Source: JBBAGE01 sp041655055 (GTDB lineage Bacteria > Pseudomonadota > Alphaproteobacteria > Rhodobacterales > Rhodobacteraceae). Taken from it: a DNA stretch of 15,927 nt. Below, in pieces: positions 1-7,602 of this stretch. The position numbers were made by a program, and so were the translations under genes. Numbering within the stretch: the stretch's first letter is position 1; each line of letters starts with the position of its first letter. The stretch covers positions 1 through 15,927 of the forward strand of contig JBBAGE010000039.1 of assembly GCA_041655055.1 (NCBI GenBank). Reading direction: 5' to 3'. The notes beneath the pieces are model-generated. The model did no database searches. It was not told where the DNA came from and saw only the letters and a program-made list of their open reading frames with translations.

Positions 1-734
1 GGTTCGGGCAGGAAACCAACCGTGCCGCATTGGTGGGCCAGATCGCGGAAATTCGCCGCTCGATCGAGGAACGGCCCGAATTCATGGTGCGCCTGATGGT
101 GATCGAAGGCGCGTCCGCGGCGCTGACCGAAACCATCCGCGCGGCGGTGCCGGTGGAATTTCCGCTGTCGTCCTTTGATCTGGATCTGGCGGCGCTGCGC
201 GAACGGATCGAGACGATCGATGCCGTGGCGCTGGCGGAATTGCGGGTGCGCCCCGGCGGCGTGCTGGAAATCAGCATCAATGAACGTATCCCCGCTGTGA
301 TCTGGCGCACGGCCGACGGCTTGGTGATGCTTGACGGCGAAGGCCACCGCGTCGATGGGCTGAATGCGCGCCCCGACCGGCCTGATCTGCCGCTGATCGC
401 GGGTGCGGGGGCGGGTGGCCATGTGGCCGAGGCCCTGCGCCTTGTTGCGGCAAGCCGCCCGGCGCAGGCGCGTATCCGCGGATTGGTGCGGGTGGGCGAG
501 CGGCGCTGGGATGTGGTGCTTGACCGCGAACAGCGCATCCTTTTGCCCGAGGTAAACCCGGTGCAGGCGCTGGAACAGGTGATGGCGCTGGATCAGGCGC
601 AGGAATTGCTGGCCCGCGATGTGCGGGTGATTGACATGCGCAATATCGCGCGCCCCACGCTTGGCCTGACCCCCGAGGCAATGGCCGAGTTGCGGCGGAT
701 CAAGGAATTTGAAACCGGAGTTGCTTACCGATGA
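1..734 (+). CDS. ftsQ: Cell division protein FtsQ, 3' part (start outside window)
   Basis: The reading frame is open from the first complete codon at base 3, so the gene is cut by the window edge and its cytoplasmic tail and transmembrane helix are missing. What remains begins with a POTRA-type domain (FMVRLMVIEGAS through LEISINERIPAVIW), followed by the FtsQ/DivIB domain with the segments VMLDGEGHRV and LPLIAGAGA, and the C-terminal stretch around RVIDMRNIARP. FtsQ is a bitopic inner-membrane protein that links early divisome proteins to FtsB/FtsL and the septal peptidoglycan synthase; this role is family knowledge. The last codons overlap the ftsA start (ATGA), so the two are probably translationally coupled. 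The downstream ftsA-ftsZ order independently supports the call. Any internal ATG near base 30 is not the true start. Confidence 0.93.
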   Translation, partial: FGQETNRAALVGQIAEIRRSIEERPEFMVRLMVIEGASAALTETIRAAVPVEFPLSSFDLDLAALRERIETIDAVALAELRVRPGGVLEISINERIPAVIWRTADGLVMLDGEGHRVDGLNARPDRPDLPLIAGAGAGGHVAEALRLVAASRPAQARIRGLVRVGERRWDVVLDREQRILLPEVNPVQALEQVMALDQAQELLARDVRVIDMRNIARPTLGLTPEAMAELRRIKEFETGVAYR

Positions 735-2065
735 GTGACCTTTATGCAAGCCAACGTGCCATGCGCAACATGCGCCGCGCCGCGATGCAACGCGGTGTGA
801 TTGCCATACTGGATGTTGGCACATCGAAAATTGCCTGTCTGGTGCTGCGCTTTTCAGGGATGGAGAAATTCCACGAAAGCGATGGCATCGGCTCGATGGC
901 GGGGCAATCCAGTTTCCGGGTGATCGGCGCGGCCACCACCCGTTCGCGCGGCGTGCGCTTTGGTGAAATCGACACGATGGCCGAAACCGAACGCGCGATC
1001 CGCACCGCCGTGCAGGCGGCGCAGAAAATGGCGAATGTGCGGGTCGATCACGTCATCACGTGTTTTTCCGGCGGGCAGCCGCGCAGCTATGGGCTGGCAG
1101 GTCAGGTCGATGTCGAGGGCCATCAGGTCAGCGAACAGGATATCGCCCGGGTGCTGTCATCTTGCGACGTGCCCGATTACGGCGCGGGGCGCGAAGTGCT
1201 GCACGCACAGCCGGTGAACTTTGCGCTTGATCACCGTTCGGGCCTCGGTGATCCGCGCGGCCAGATCGGCAAGATGCTGGCCGTGGATATGCATATGCTG
1301 ACGGTGGATTCGGCCTCGATCCAGAACCTGCTTTATTGCATCAAGCGCTGCGATCTCGAACTCGCGGGGCTTGCGAGCGCGCCCTATGTGTCGGGCATTT
1401 CCGCGCTGGTCGAGGATGAACAGGAATTGGGCGCGGCCTGTATCGATATGGGGGGCGGGGCCACCGATATTTCGATCTTCATGAAAAAGCACATGATCTA
1501 TGCCGACAGCGTCCGGCTGGGCGGCGATCAGGTGACGGGCGATATTTCCATGGGGCTTGGCGTGCCGCTGGCCACGGCCGAGCGGCTGAAAACCCTTTAT
1601 GGCGGGGTGGTGGCCACCGGTATGGATGACCGCGAGATGCTTGATATCGGGGGCGATACCGGCGATTGGGAACATGACCGCCGCAAGGTCAGCCGCGCCG
1701 AGCTGATTGCCATCATCCGCCCGAGGGTCGAGGAAATTCTGGAAGAGGCGCGGGCCTGCCTTGATGCCGCCGGGTTCGAGCATTTGCCCAGCCAACAGAT
1801 CGTGCTGACCGGTGGCGCAAGCCAGATCCCCGGGCTTGATGGGCTTGCGCCGCGTATTCTGGGCCAGCAGGTGCGCATCGGCCGCCCGCTGCGGGTGCAG
1901 GGTCTGCCGCAACAGGCAACGGGCGCGGCATTTGCCTCGTCGGTCGGGCTGTGTCTGTTTGCTGCCCATCCGCAGGACGAGTGGTGGGATTTCGAGATTC
2001 CCGCCGAACGCCACCCGGCGCGATCGTTCAAAAGAGCGGTAAAATGGTTCAAGGAAAACTGGTAA
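731..2065 (+). CDS. ftsA: Cell division protein FtsA, actin-like FtsZ membrane anchor
   Basis: FtsA is an actin-fold ATPase that tethers FtsZ filaments to the inner membrane and recruits later division proteins. The 444-residue product shows the actin-family motifs in order: phosphate-1 loop DVGTSK (about residues 28-33), phosphate-2 loop CIDMGGGATDIS (about 238-249) and adenosine motif LTGGASQIPG (about 358-367). It ends in a basic amphipathic helix, SFKRAVKWFKENW, which matches the membrane-targeting sequence of the family. The ATG at 731 overlaps the ftsQ stop by 4 bp, with a GGAG element about 10 bases upstream, so this start is preferred. Length is normal for alphaproteobacterial FtsA, which carries a short N-terminal extension before the first beta strand. 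A 178-bp gap to ftsZ suggests that ftsZ can be controlled separately. Confidence 0.97.
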   Translation: MSDLYASQRAMRNMRRAAMQRGVIAILDVGTSKIACLVLRFSGMEKFHESDGIGSMAGQSSFRVIGAATTRSRGVRFGEIDTMAETERAIRTAVQAAQKMANVRVDHVITCFSGGQPRSYGLAGQVDVEGHQVSEQDIARVLSSCDVPDYGAGREVLHAQPVNFALDHRSGLGDPRGQIGKMLAVDMHMLTVDSASIQNLLYCIKRCDLELAGLASAPYVSGISALVEDEQELGAACIDMGGGATDISIFMKKHMIYADSVRLGGDQVTGDISMGLGVPLATAERLKTLYGGVVATGMDDREMLDIGGDTGDWEHDRRKVSRAELIAIIRPRVEEILEEARACLDAAGFEHLPSQQIVLTGGASQIPGLDGLAPRILGQQVRIGRPLRVQGLPQQATGAAFASSVGLCLFAAHPQDEWWDFEIPAERHPARSFKRAVKWFKENW

Positions 2066-2109
2066 ACGCAATATCTTGCCCAACCGGCGAAATCCCGCTT
2101 ACCGGGCGC

Positions 2110-2126
2110 AAATCTTTACCAGATTT
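2110..2126. promoter_or_regulatory. AT-rich dyad in the ftsA-ftsZ gap
   Basis: AAATCT-TTACC-AGATTT is a perfect 6-bp inverted repeat with a 5-base spacer, 45 bases after the ftsA stop. It is clearly more AT-rich than its surroundings. It could be a weak transcript end or a protein-binding site; no T tract directly follows, so it is not called a terminator. Confidence 0.25.
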
Positions 2127-2176
2127 TGTGTGAAAACTGTGTTTTTTGGGTGACGGCAGGTGAAAAAAAGCCTAAC

Positions 2177-2189
2177 GTTCCTTGGGAAC
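2177..2189. promoter_or_regulatory. GTTCC-TTG-GGAAC palindrome upstream of ftsZ
   Basis: This perfect 5-bp dyad with a 3-base centre lies 55 bases before the ftsZ start. Its position suits an operator. The half-sites resemble GTTC/GAAC elements, but the spacing is not that of the alphaproteobacterial LexA site (GTTC-N7-GTTC), so no regulator is assigned. Confidence 0.25.
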
Positions 2190-2196
2190 AGGTAAA

Positions 2197-2218
2197 AGCG
2201 GCCCGGTGGGGGGCCGTT
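2197..2218 (+). promoter_or_regulatory. GC-rich stem-loop in the ftsZ leader
   Basis: AGCGGCCC (2197-2204) pairs with GGGCCGTT (2211-2218) around a 6-base loop, including one G-U pair. It ends 25 bases before the ftsZ ATG. The T run needed for an intrinsic terminator is lacking (TTATAAAATTT follows), so a leader structure affecting ftsZ expression is as likely as a terminator of ftsA readthrough. Confidence 0.3.
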
Positions 2219-2243
2219 ATAAAATTTAGCAGGCGGATCGATT

Positions 2244-3848
2244 ATGACATTGAACCTGATGGTGCCCGAGCGGGACGAACTCAAGCCCCGTATTACCGTG
2301 TTTGGCGTTGGCGGCGCCGGTGGCAATGCGGTCAACAACATGATCGAAAAGCAGCTTGCCGGCGTTGAATTCGTCGTGGCCAACACCGATGCGCAGGCGC
2401 TGCAGCAATCGACCGCGCCAGTGCGCATCCAGATGGGTGTGAAAGTGACCGAAGGTCTGGGCGCGGGCGCGCGCCCCTCGGTCGGGGCGGCGGCTGCCGA
2501 AGAAACGATCGAAGAAATCGTGGATCATCTGGCCGGCGCGCATATGTGCTTTATCACCGCCGGCATGGGCGGGGGCACCGGCACCGGTGCCGCACCGATC
2601 ATCGCGCAGGCCGCGCGTGAGCTGGGCGTGCTGACTGTTGGCGTCGTGACCAAACCCTTTCAGTTCGAAGGCGCGAAACGGATGCGCCAGGCCGAAGAAG
2701 GGGTCGAGGCGCTGCAAAAGATGGTCGATACGCTGATCATCATTCCCAACCAGAACCTGTTCCGCATCGCCAACGAAAAAACCACCTTTACCGAAGCCTT
2801 TACCATGGCCGACAACGTTCTTTATCAGGGCGTCAAGGGGATTTCGGATCTGATGGTGCAGCCGGGCCTGATCAACCTTGATTTCGCCGATGTGCGTTCG
2901 GTCATGGATGAAATGGGCAAGGCGATGATGGGCACCGGCGAGGCCGAGGGCGAAGATCGCGCCATTCAGGCCGCCGAAAAGGCCATCGCCAACCCGCTGC
3001 TGGATGAAATCAGCCTCAAGGGCGCGCGTGGTGTGCTGATCAATATCACCGGCGGTTATGACCTGACGCTGTTCGAACTTGACGAAGCCGCGAACCGTAT
3101 CCGCGAAGAAGTGGACCCGGATGCCAATATCATCGTCGGCTCGACCCTCGATACCTCGATGGAAGGCATGATGCGGGTTTCGGTCGTCGCCACCGGCATC
3201 GATGCGCGGGCCTCCACCAGCGATATGCCGGTGCCGCGCCGCCGCATGGCCGAACCGATCAGCCAGGCCCCCGTGGCCGAGGCCCCGGTCGAACAGCCCG
3301 CGCCCGAACCCGCCGCTGCGCGCGCCGCTTCGCCCGAGCCGTCGTTGTTTGAAAGTTTCGATCCGGTGCGCGCTGCCGGCGATGCGCCGCAGGCCCCGGC
3401 CTATGATGCCCATGACAGCGATGATTTGCCGGCGCCTGCCTATAATCCGCGCCCGGCGGCCGAGGCCCCGCAATTCGCCGATGCCCGCCCCGAGGCCGAA
3501 TTTGTCGCGCCGCGCAAACCCGCGCCCGGCACCCCCACGCCCGAGGCCGTGGCCCGGCTGCAAGCCGCCGTGCAAAAGCAGCCGCGCGCATCGGGCATGG
3601 CGCAGCCTGCCCAACCGCAGGCGCAGCACTATGCCCCCCCGCAGCCCGAGCGTCCGCGTTTTGGCATCAATTCGTTAATCGGGCGGATGACCGGCCACCC
3701 GCAGGATGCCGAGCGCCCGCAAGGCACCGCAAGCCCGGCAACCGCGCGTCAACAGCCGCAAATGCAGCCCCGCGCGCATGAGCCCGAGCCCGACCCGGAA
3801 CAAGAGCGGATCGAAATCCCCGCCTTTCTGCGCCGTCAAGCGAACTGA
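2244..3848 (+). CDS. ftsZ: Cell division GTPase FtsZ
   Basis: FtsZ is the tubulin homologue that polymerises with GTP into the Z ring at the division site. The 534-residue product has the nucleotide-binding segment GVGGAGGNAVNNM (residues 21-33), the tubulin signature GGGTGTGAAP (109-118) and the T7-loop region NLDFADVRSVM (about 211-221) that completes the GTPase site of the next subunit. The tubulin-like core ends near residue 320. It is followed by about 200 residues of Pro/Ala/Glu-rich disordered linker containing a conserved-looking island, FGINSLIGRMTG. The protein ends in the C-terminal peptide IEIPAFLRRQAN, which binds FtsA and other anchors. Alphaproteobacterial FtsZ is longer than the E. 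coli protein because of this linker. The ATG at 2244 has only a weak ribosome binding site (AGGCGG). A strong terminator lies 20 bases after the stop. Confidence 0.98.
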   Translation: MTLNLMVPERDELKPRITVFGVGGAGGNAVNNMIEKQLAGVEFVVANTDAQALQQSTAPVRIQMGVKVTEGLGAGARPSVGAAAAEETIEEIVDHLAGAHMCFITAGMGGGTGTGAAPIIAQAARELGVLTVGVVTKPFQFEGAKRMRQAEEGVEALQKMVDTLIIIPNQNLFRIANEKTTFTEAFTMADNVLYQGVKGISDLMVQPGLINLDFADVRSVMDEMGKAMMGTGEAEGEDRAIQAAEKAIANPLLDEISLKGARGVLINITGGYDLTLFELDEAANRIREEVDPDANIIVGSTLDTSMEGMMRVSVVATGIDARASTSDMPVPRRRMAEPISQAPVAEAPVEQPAPEPAAARAASPEPSLFESFDPVRAAGDAPQAPAYDAHDSDDLPAPAYNPRPAAEAPQFADARPEAEFVAPRKPAPGTPTPEAVARLQAAVQKQPRASGMAQPAQPQAQHYAPPQPERPRFGINSLIGRMTGHPQDAERPQGTASPATARQQPQMQPRAHEPEPDPEQERIEIPAFLRRQAN

Positions 3849-3867
3849 GCGGGGCAACATATCAGGG

Positions 3868-3897
3868 AAAGGGCCGGGCAACCGGCCTTTTTCTTTT
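3868..3897 (+). terminator. Intrinsic terminator after ftsZ
   Basis: GGCCGG (3872-3877), loop GCAA, CCGGCC (3882-3887), followed by TTTTTCTTTT. The stem can extend by pairing AAAG before it with TTTT after it. The GNRA-type loop, GC stem and T tract make this a classic rho-independent terminator. It implies that lpxC has its own promoter downstream. Confidence 0.9.
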
Positions 3898-3908
3898 GAA
3901 AGGGTGCA

Positions 3909-3950
3909 TTTGGGCGGCGGTCTTGAACCATTCGCGCTTTTCCGCCCAAA
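3909..3950. repeat. 9-bp inverted repeat flanked by AAAGGGTG direct repeats, lpxC leader
   Basis: TTTGGGCGG (3909-3917) and CCGCCCAAA (3942-3950) are perfect inverted copies separated by 24 bases. A direct repeat AAAGGGTG flanks the structure at 3899-3906 and 3949-3956. No coding sequence covers it. It lies between the ftsZ terminator and lpxC, where the lpxC promoter must be. It may be a leader hairpin or a paired binding site; no function is assigned. Confidence 0.4.
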
Positions 3951-4027
3951 AGGGTGACGGTTGTTTCAACTCGTTACAAAGATTGAATTGTCTTTACTGC
4001 CCCGCAGGCGTAGCCCTGCACCGACAC

Positions 4028-4033
4028 AAGGAG
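4028..4033 (+). promoter_or_regulatory. Strong ribosome binding site deciding the lpxC GTG start
   Basis: AAGGAG ends 7 bases before GTG at 4041. This selects the GTG start over the later in-frame GTG at 4062, which would otherwise give a start closer to the usual family N-terminus (MQTTLKTSVAF). Confidence 0.7.
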
Positions 4034-4040
4034 ATGCCTT

Positions 4041-4982
4041 GTGGCTTTATGGGGCTTGCACGTGCAAACAACGCTCAAGACATCGGTGGCCTTTGACGGG
4101 GTTGGCCTGCATTCCGGCCAGCCTGTGCGCATGGTCGTGCGCCCCGCGCCGGCGGGCCATGGGATCAGCTTTGTGCGCAGTGATCTGGCCGCGCCGGGCA
4201 ATGCGATTGCTGCGCGCTGGGATCAGGTCGTGCCCTCGCGGCTTTGCACATTGTTGCGCAACGGCGCCGGGGCCGAGGTATCGACCGTGGAGCATGTGAT
4301 GGCCGCGTTGGCCGGTTGCGGTATTCACAACGCCAAAGTGGATATCGATGCCCGCGAAGTGCCGATTCTCGATGGCAGCGCCGCGCCCTTTGTGAACAGC
4401 TTTCTTGCCGCGGGGCTGGTGCGTCAGAATGTGCCGGTTCGCGCGATCCGCATCCTTGAACCCATCGAGGTGCGTGAGGGCGATGCCTCGGCCCGGCTGG
4501 AACCGGCGGCCTCGTTTCAGATGGATTTCCGCATCGATTTCAATGACGATGCGATCGGGGTGCAGCATCTGGTGCTGGATATGGCCAACGGGGCCTTTGT
4601 CCGTGAACTGGCCAATTGCCGCACGTTTTGCCGCAAGGCCGATGTTGATGTGATGCAGGCCAATGGGCTGGCGCTGGGTGGCACGCTGGAAAATGCCGTG
4701 GTGATCGACGGGGCGCGGGTTCTGTCGCCCGGCGGGCTGCGGATTGCGGATGAACCCGTGCGTCATAAAATGCTCGATGCGCTTGGCGATCTGTTGCTGG
4801 CCGGCGGGCCGATCCTGGGGCGCTATAGCGGTAATCGCGCGGGCCATGCGCTGACCAACCGATTGCTGCGCGCGCTTTTTGCCGCGCCCGGTGCCTGGCA
4901 GCTTGTTAGTTGCGATGCGGATATGGCCGCCAGCCTGCCCGGCGTGGGGCTGAAACCTGCCGATTTGTGCGCCATTGCCTAG
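4041..4982 (+). CDS. lpxC: UDP-3-O-acyl-N-acetylglucosamine deacetylase LpxC
   Basis: LpxC is the zinc-dependent cytoplasmic enzyme that removes the N-acetyl group from UDP-3-O-acyl-GlcNAc, the committed step of lipid A synthesis. The 313-residue product contains the family motifs: LKTSVAFDGVGLHSGQP near the N-terminus, EHVMAAL with zinc ligand H85, the DGSAAPFV segment, GLALGGTLENAVV, HKMLDALGDL with zinc ligands H242 and D246, and GHALTN with the catalytic-site histidine H269. Length is normal. The GTG start at 4041 is chosen because of the AAGGAG element upstream; starting at the GTG at 4062 would remove seven residues and is the main alternative. It sits between ftsZ and bamD, the usual order in this bacterial group, and is separated from ftsZ by a terminator. 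Confidence 0.97.
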   Translation: MALWGLHVQTTLKTSVAFDGVGLHSGQPVRMVVRPAPAGHGISFVRSDLAAPGNAIAARWDQVVPSRLCTLLRNGAGAEVSTVEHVMAALAGCGIHNAKVDIDAREVPILDGSAAPFVNSFLAAGLVRQNVPVRAIRILEPIEVREGDASARLEPAASFQMDFRIDFNDDAIGVQHLVLDMANGAFVRELANCRTFCRKADVDVMQANGLALGGTLENAVVIDGARVLSPGGLRIADEPVRHKMLDALGDLLLAGGPILGRYSGNRAGHALTNRLLRALFAAPGAWQLVSCDADMAASLPGVGLKPADLCAIA

Positions 4983-5102
4983 GCCGGGCCACATCTGCGA
5001 AAATTCGTGACGCAAAGGCGTTTTGCCCCGGATTTTTCTGTGCTAGGACAAAACGACAATGACCTTTAGGGTCAGGGCAGGATCTGCAGGGGTTGGCGTT
5101 CG

Positions 5103-5939
5103 ATGACAGGCGCGAATGGGATAAGCAAGGCTTTGGCGGTGCTGGGGCTTGTGGTGCTGGTATCATGCGGCGGTAGCGGCGGGACGATTCCCCCGCTTGA
5201 TGGATTCTCGGCCGAAGAAATCTTTAACCGCGGCGAATTGGAACTGGCGAATGATCGCCCCGACGATGCCGCGCGCTATTTTTCTGAGGTGGAACGCCTT
5301 TATCCCTATACGCAATGGGCGTCGCGCGCGTTGATCATGCAGGCCTATGCCTATCACCTTGATCAAGATTACGAACAGGCGCGGGGCAGTGCGCAGCGCT
5401 ATCTCGATTTTTATCCCGGTCAGGAAGATGCCGCCTATGCGCAATATCTGCTGGCGCTGTCCTATTACGATCAGATCGAGGATGTGAGCCGCGATCAGGG
5501 CATCACCTTTCAGGCCCTGCAGGCGCTGCGCGGCGTGATCGAACGCTATCCCGATACGGAATATGCGCGCTCGGCGGTGCTGAAATTCGATCTGGCGTTT
5601 GATCATCTGGCGGGCAAGGAAATGGAAATCGGGCGCTATTACCTGCGTCAGGGCCATTATACCGCCGCGATCAACCGGTTCCGGGTGGTGGTCGAACAAT
5701 TCCAGACCACTTCCATGACGCCCGAAGCGCTGCACCGGCTGGTGGAATCCTATCTCGCGCTGGGGCTGGATGACGAAGCCCAGACAGCCGGGGCGATTCT
5801 GGGCCATAATTTCCAGTCATCCGACTGGTATCGCGACAGCCATGCCCTGTTGACCGGGCGCGGGCTGGTGCCCGAGGCGCGCGGCGATAGCTGGCTGTCG
5901 GCGATCTACCGTCAGGTGATCCGCGGCGAATGGCTCTGA
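5103..5939 (+). CDS. bamD: Outer membrane assembly lipoprotein BamD
   Basis: BamD (YfiO/ComL) is an essential lipoprotein of the BAM complex, which folds beta-barrel proteins into the outer membrane together with BamA. The 278-residue product starts with a lipoprotein signal: a hydrophobic core followed by the lipobox LVSC, giving lipidated Cys22. The mature part is a series of TPR-like helical repeats: AEEIFNRGELELANDRPDDA, ERLYPYTQWASRALIMQAY, YLDFYPGQEDAAYAQYLLAL and further repeats to about residue 250. This matches the five-TPR layout of the family. The ATG at 5103 follows AGGGGT at suitable spacing. The gap to recN is only 7 bases, so bamD and recN are very probably one transcript. The 120-bp leader after lpxC contains a small dyad (5060-5074) and no clear promoter. 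Confidence 0.95.
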   Translation: MTGANGISKALAVLGLVVLVSCGGSGGTIPPLDGFSAEEIFNRGELELANDRPDDAARYFSEVERLYPYTQWASRALIMQAYAYHLDQDYEQARGSAQRYLDFYPGQEDAAYAQYLLALSYYDQIEDVSRDQGITFQALQALRGVIERYPDTEYARSAVLKFDLAFDHLAGKEMEIGRYYLRQGHYTAAINRFRVVVEQFQTTSMTPEALHRLVESYLALGLDDEAQTAGAILGHNFQSSDWYRDSHALLTGRGLVPEARGDSWLSAIYRQVIRGEWL

Positions 5940-5946
5940 GGCCATC

Positions 5947-7602
5947 ATGCTGCGAGGTCTCGACATCCGGGACATGCTGATCATTGACAGGCTTTCGCTG
6001 GAATTCCAGCCGGGCCTGAATGTGCTGACCGGCGAAACCGGCGCCGGAAAATCGATCCTGCTGGATGCTTTGGGCTTTGTGCTGGGGTGGCGCGGGCGCG
6101 CCGATCTGGTGCGCGAAGGCGCCGATCAGGGCGAGGTGACGGCATGGTTCAGCTTGCCCGCAGATCATGCCGCGCATGGCGTGCTGGCCGAGGCAGGGAT
6201 CGCGCCCGATGATAGCGGCGATCTGATCTTGCGCCGCGTCAATGCCCGCGATGGCCGTAAAACGGCCTATATCAACGACCGCCGCGCCTCGGGCGAGGTG
6301 CTGCGGGCCCTGTCGGATACGCTGGTGGAATTGCATGGCCAACAGGATGACCGCGGCCTTTTGAACCCGCGCGGGCATCGGCTGATCCTGGATGATTTCG
6401 CCGGCCATGCGGATCTGGTTGACGCCACGCGCAGCGCCTGGCGCGCCGTGGCGCAGGCCCGGCGCCAGCTTGACGTCGCGCAGGCCACAATCGCCAGCCT
6501 GCGCGCCGAAGAAGATTACCTGCGCCACGCGCTGGCCGAGCTTGAATCGCTCGCCCCCGAACCCGGCGAAGAAGCGGTGCTCGATGCCCGCCGCCGCCTG
6601 ATGCAGGGCGCGGCGCGGATTCGCGACGATATCGGGCGCGCCTTTGCCGCGCTTGGCGATAGTGGCGCCGAAGGGCTGATGTCGGATGCGACCCGCTGGC
6701 TTGAAGGCGCGGTGGATCACGCCGAAGGCAGGCTCGATGCCCCGCTCGCGGCGCTTTCGCGCGCGCTTGGCGAATTGGGCGAGGCGCAGCAGGGGATTGA
6801 ATCCTGCCTTGATGCACTGAATTTCGATCCGTCCGAGCTTGAGCTATGCGAAGAACGCCTGTTTGCAATCCGCGCGCTGGCCCGCAAACATGATGTGTTG
6901 CCCGATGATCTGGCGGATTTTGCCGCGGGCCTGCGCGGGCGGCTCGATACGCTTGAACATGGCACGCAGGATCTGCGCGCGATGAACGCTGCTCTGCAGG
7001 CCGCACAGGCTGAATATGATACGCAGGCCGCCGGGCTTGGCGCGGCGCGCAGAGCGGCGGCGTCGCGGCTCGATGCCGCGATGGCCGCCGAGCTTGCCCC
7101 GCTGAAAATGGAACGCGCGGTCTTTGAAACCGTGATCAGCCCCGCCGATCCGGGGCCCGAAGGCACCGATAACGTCGCCTTTACCGTCGCCACCAACCCC
7201 GGCGCTCCGGCGGGGCCTCTGGGGAAAATCGCATCGGGTGGGGAATTGTCGCGATTCCTGCTCGCGCTCAAGGTCTGTCTGACCCAGGGCAACAAGGGCA
7301 TCACGATGATTTTCGATGAAATCGACCGCGGTGTGGGCGGGGCCACGGCGGATGCGGTCGGGCGGCGGCTGGCGGGGCTGGCGCAGGGGGCACAGGTGCT
7401 GGTTGTCACCCATTCGCCCCAGGTGGCCGCGCGCGGCGCCCATCATTGGCAGGTGGCCAAGGCCGTGCGTGACGGGATGACCACATCGAAGGTGATCGCG
7501 CTGGATGAACCCGCCCGGATCGATGAAATCGCGCGGATGCTGTCGGGTGATACGATCACTGATCCCGCGCGCGACGCGGCCCGGGCCTTGCTGGCGGGTT
7601 AA
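5947..7602 (+). CDS. recN: DNA repair ATPase RecN
   Basis: RecN is an SMC-like ATPase acting early in recombinational repair of double-strand breaks. The 551-residue product has the N-terminal Walker A GETGAGKS (29-36), a long helical middle rich in Ala, Leu, Glu and Arg that would form the short coiled coil, the ABC signature ASGGELSRFLL (from about 429), Walker B MIFDEIDRGVGG (from about 454) and the H-loop segment VVTHSPQVAA (about 487). Length is typical. The start follows the bamD stop after 7 bases. The TAA stop at 7600-7602 lies within TTAA, which on the other strand is also the stop of the converging SnoaL-like gene, so both genes end inside the same four bases. In E. coli recN is an SOS gene; no LexA-type GTTC-N7-GTTC site was seen directly upstream here. 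Confidence 0.97.
   Translation: MLRGLDIRDMLIIDRLSLEFQPGLNVLTGETGAGKSILLDALGFVLGWRGRADLVREGADQGEVTAWFSLPADHAAHGVLAEAGIAPDDSGDLILRRVNARDGRKTAYINDRRASGEVLRALSDTLVELHGQQDDRGLLNPRGHRLILDDFAGHADLVDATRSAWRAVAQARRQLDVAQATIASLRAEEDYLRHALAELESLAPEPGEEAVLDARRRLMQGAARIRDDIGRAFAALGDSGAEGLMSDATRWLEGAVDHAEGRLDAPLAALSRALGELGEAQQGIESCLDALNFDPSELELCEERLFAIRALARKHDVLPDDLADFAAGLRGRLDTLEHGTQDLRAMNAALQAAQAEYDTQAAGLGAARRAAASRLDAAMAAELAPLKMERAVFETVISPADPGPEGTDNVAFTVATNPGAPAGPLGKIASGGELSRFLLALKVCLTQGNKGITMIFDEIDRGVGGATADAVGRRLAGLAQGAQVLVVTHSPQVAARGAHHWQVAKAVRDGMTTSKVIALDEPARIDEIARMLSGDTITDPARDAARALLAG

Noticed and set aside
2177..2189. LexA (SOS) box before ftsZ
   Set aside because: The half-sites GTTC and GAAC are inverted with 5 bases between them; alphaproteobacterial LexA uses direct repeats GTTC-N7-GTTC.
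2226..3629. 467-codon minus-strand frame opposite ftsZ
   Set aside because: It is a shadow of the GC-biased ftsZ codons; composition is Gly/Arg/His-rich with no recognisable domain, while the + strand is certain FtsZ.
3951..4010. Sigma-70 promoter for lpxC (TTGTTT with a downstream TGAATT)
   Set aside because: The -10 match is poor (three of six bases), so I could not support a specific promoter although one must exist between the terminator and lpxC.
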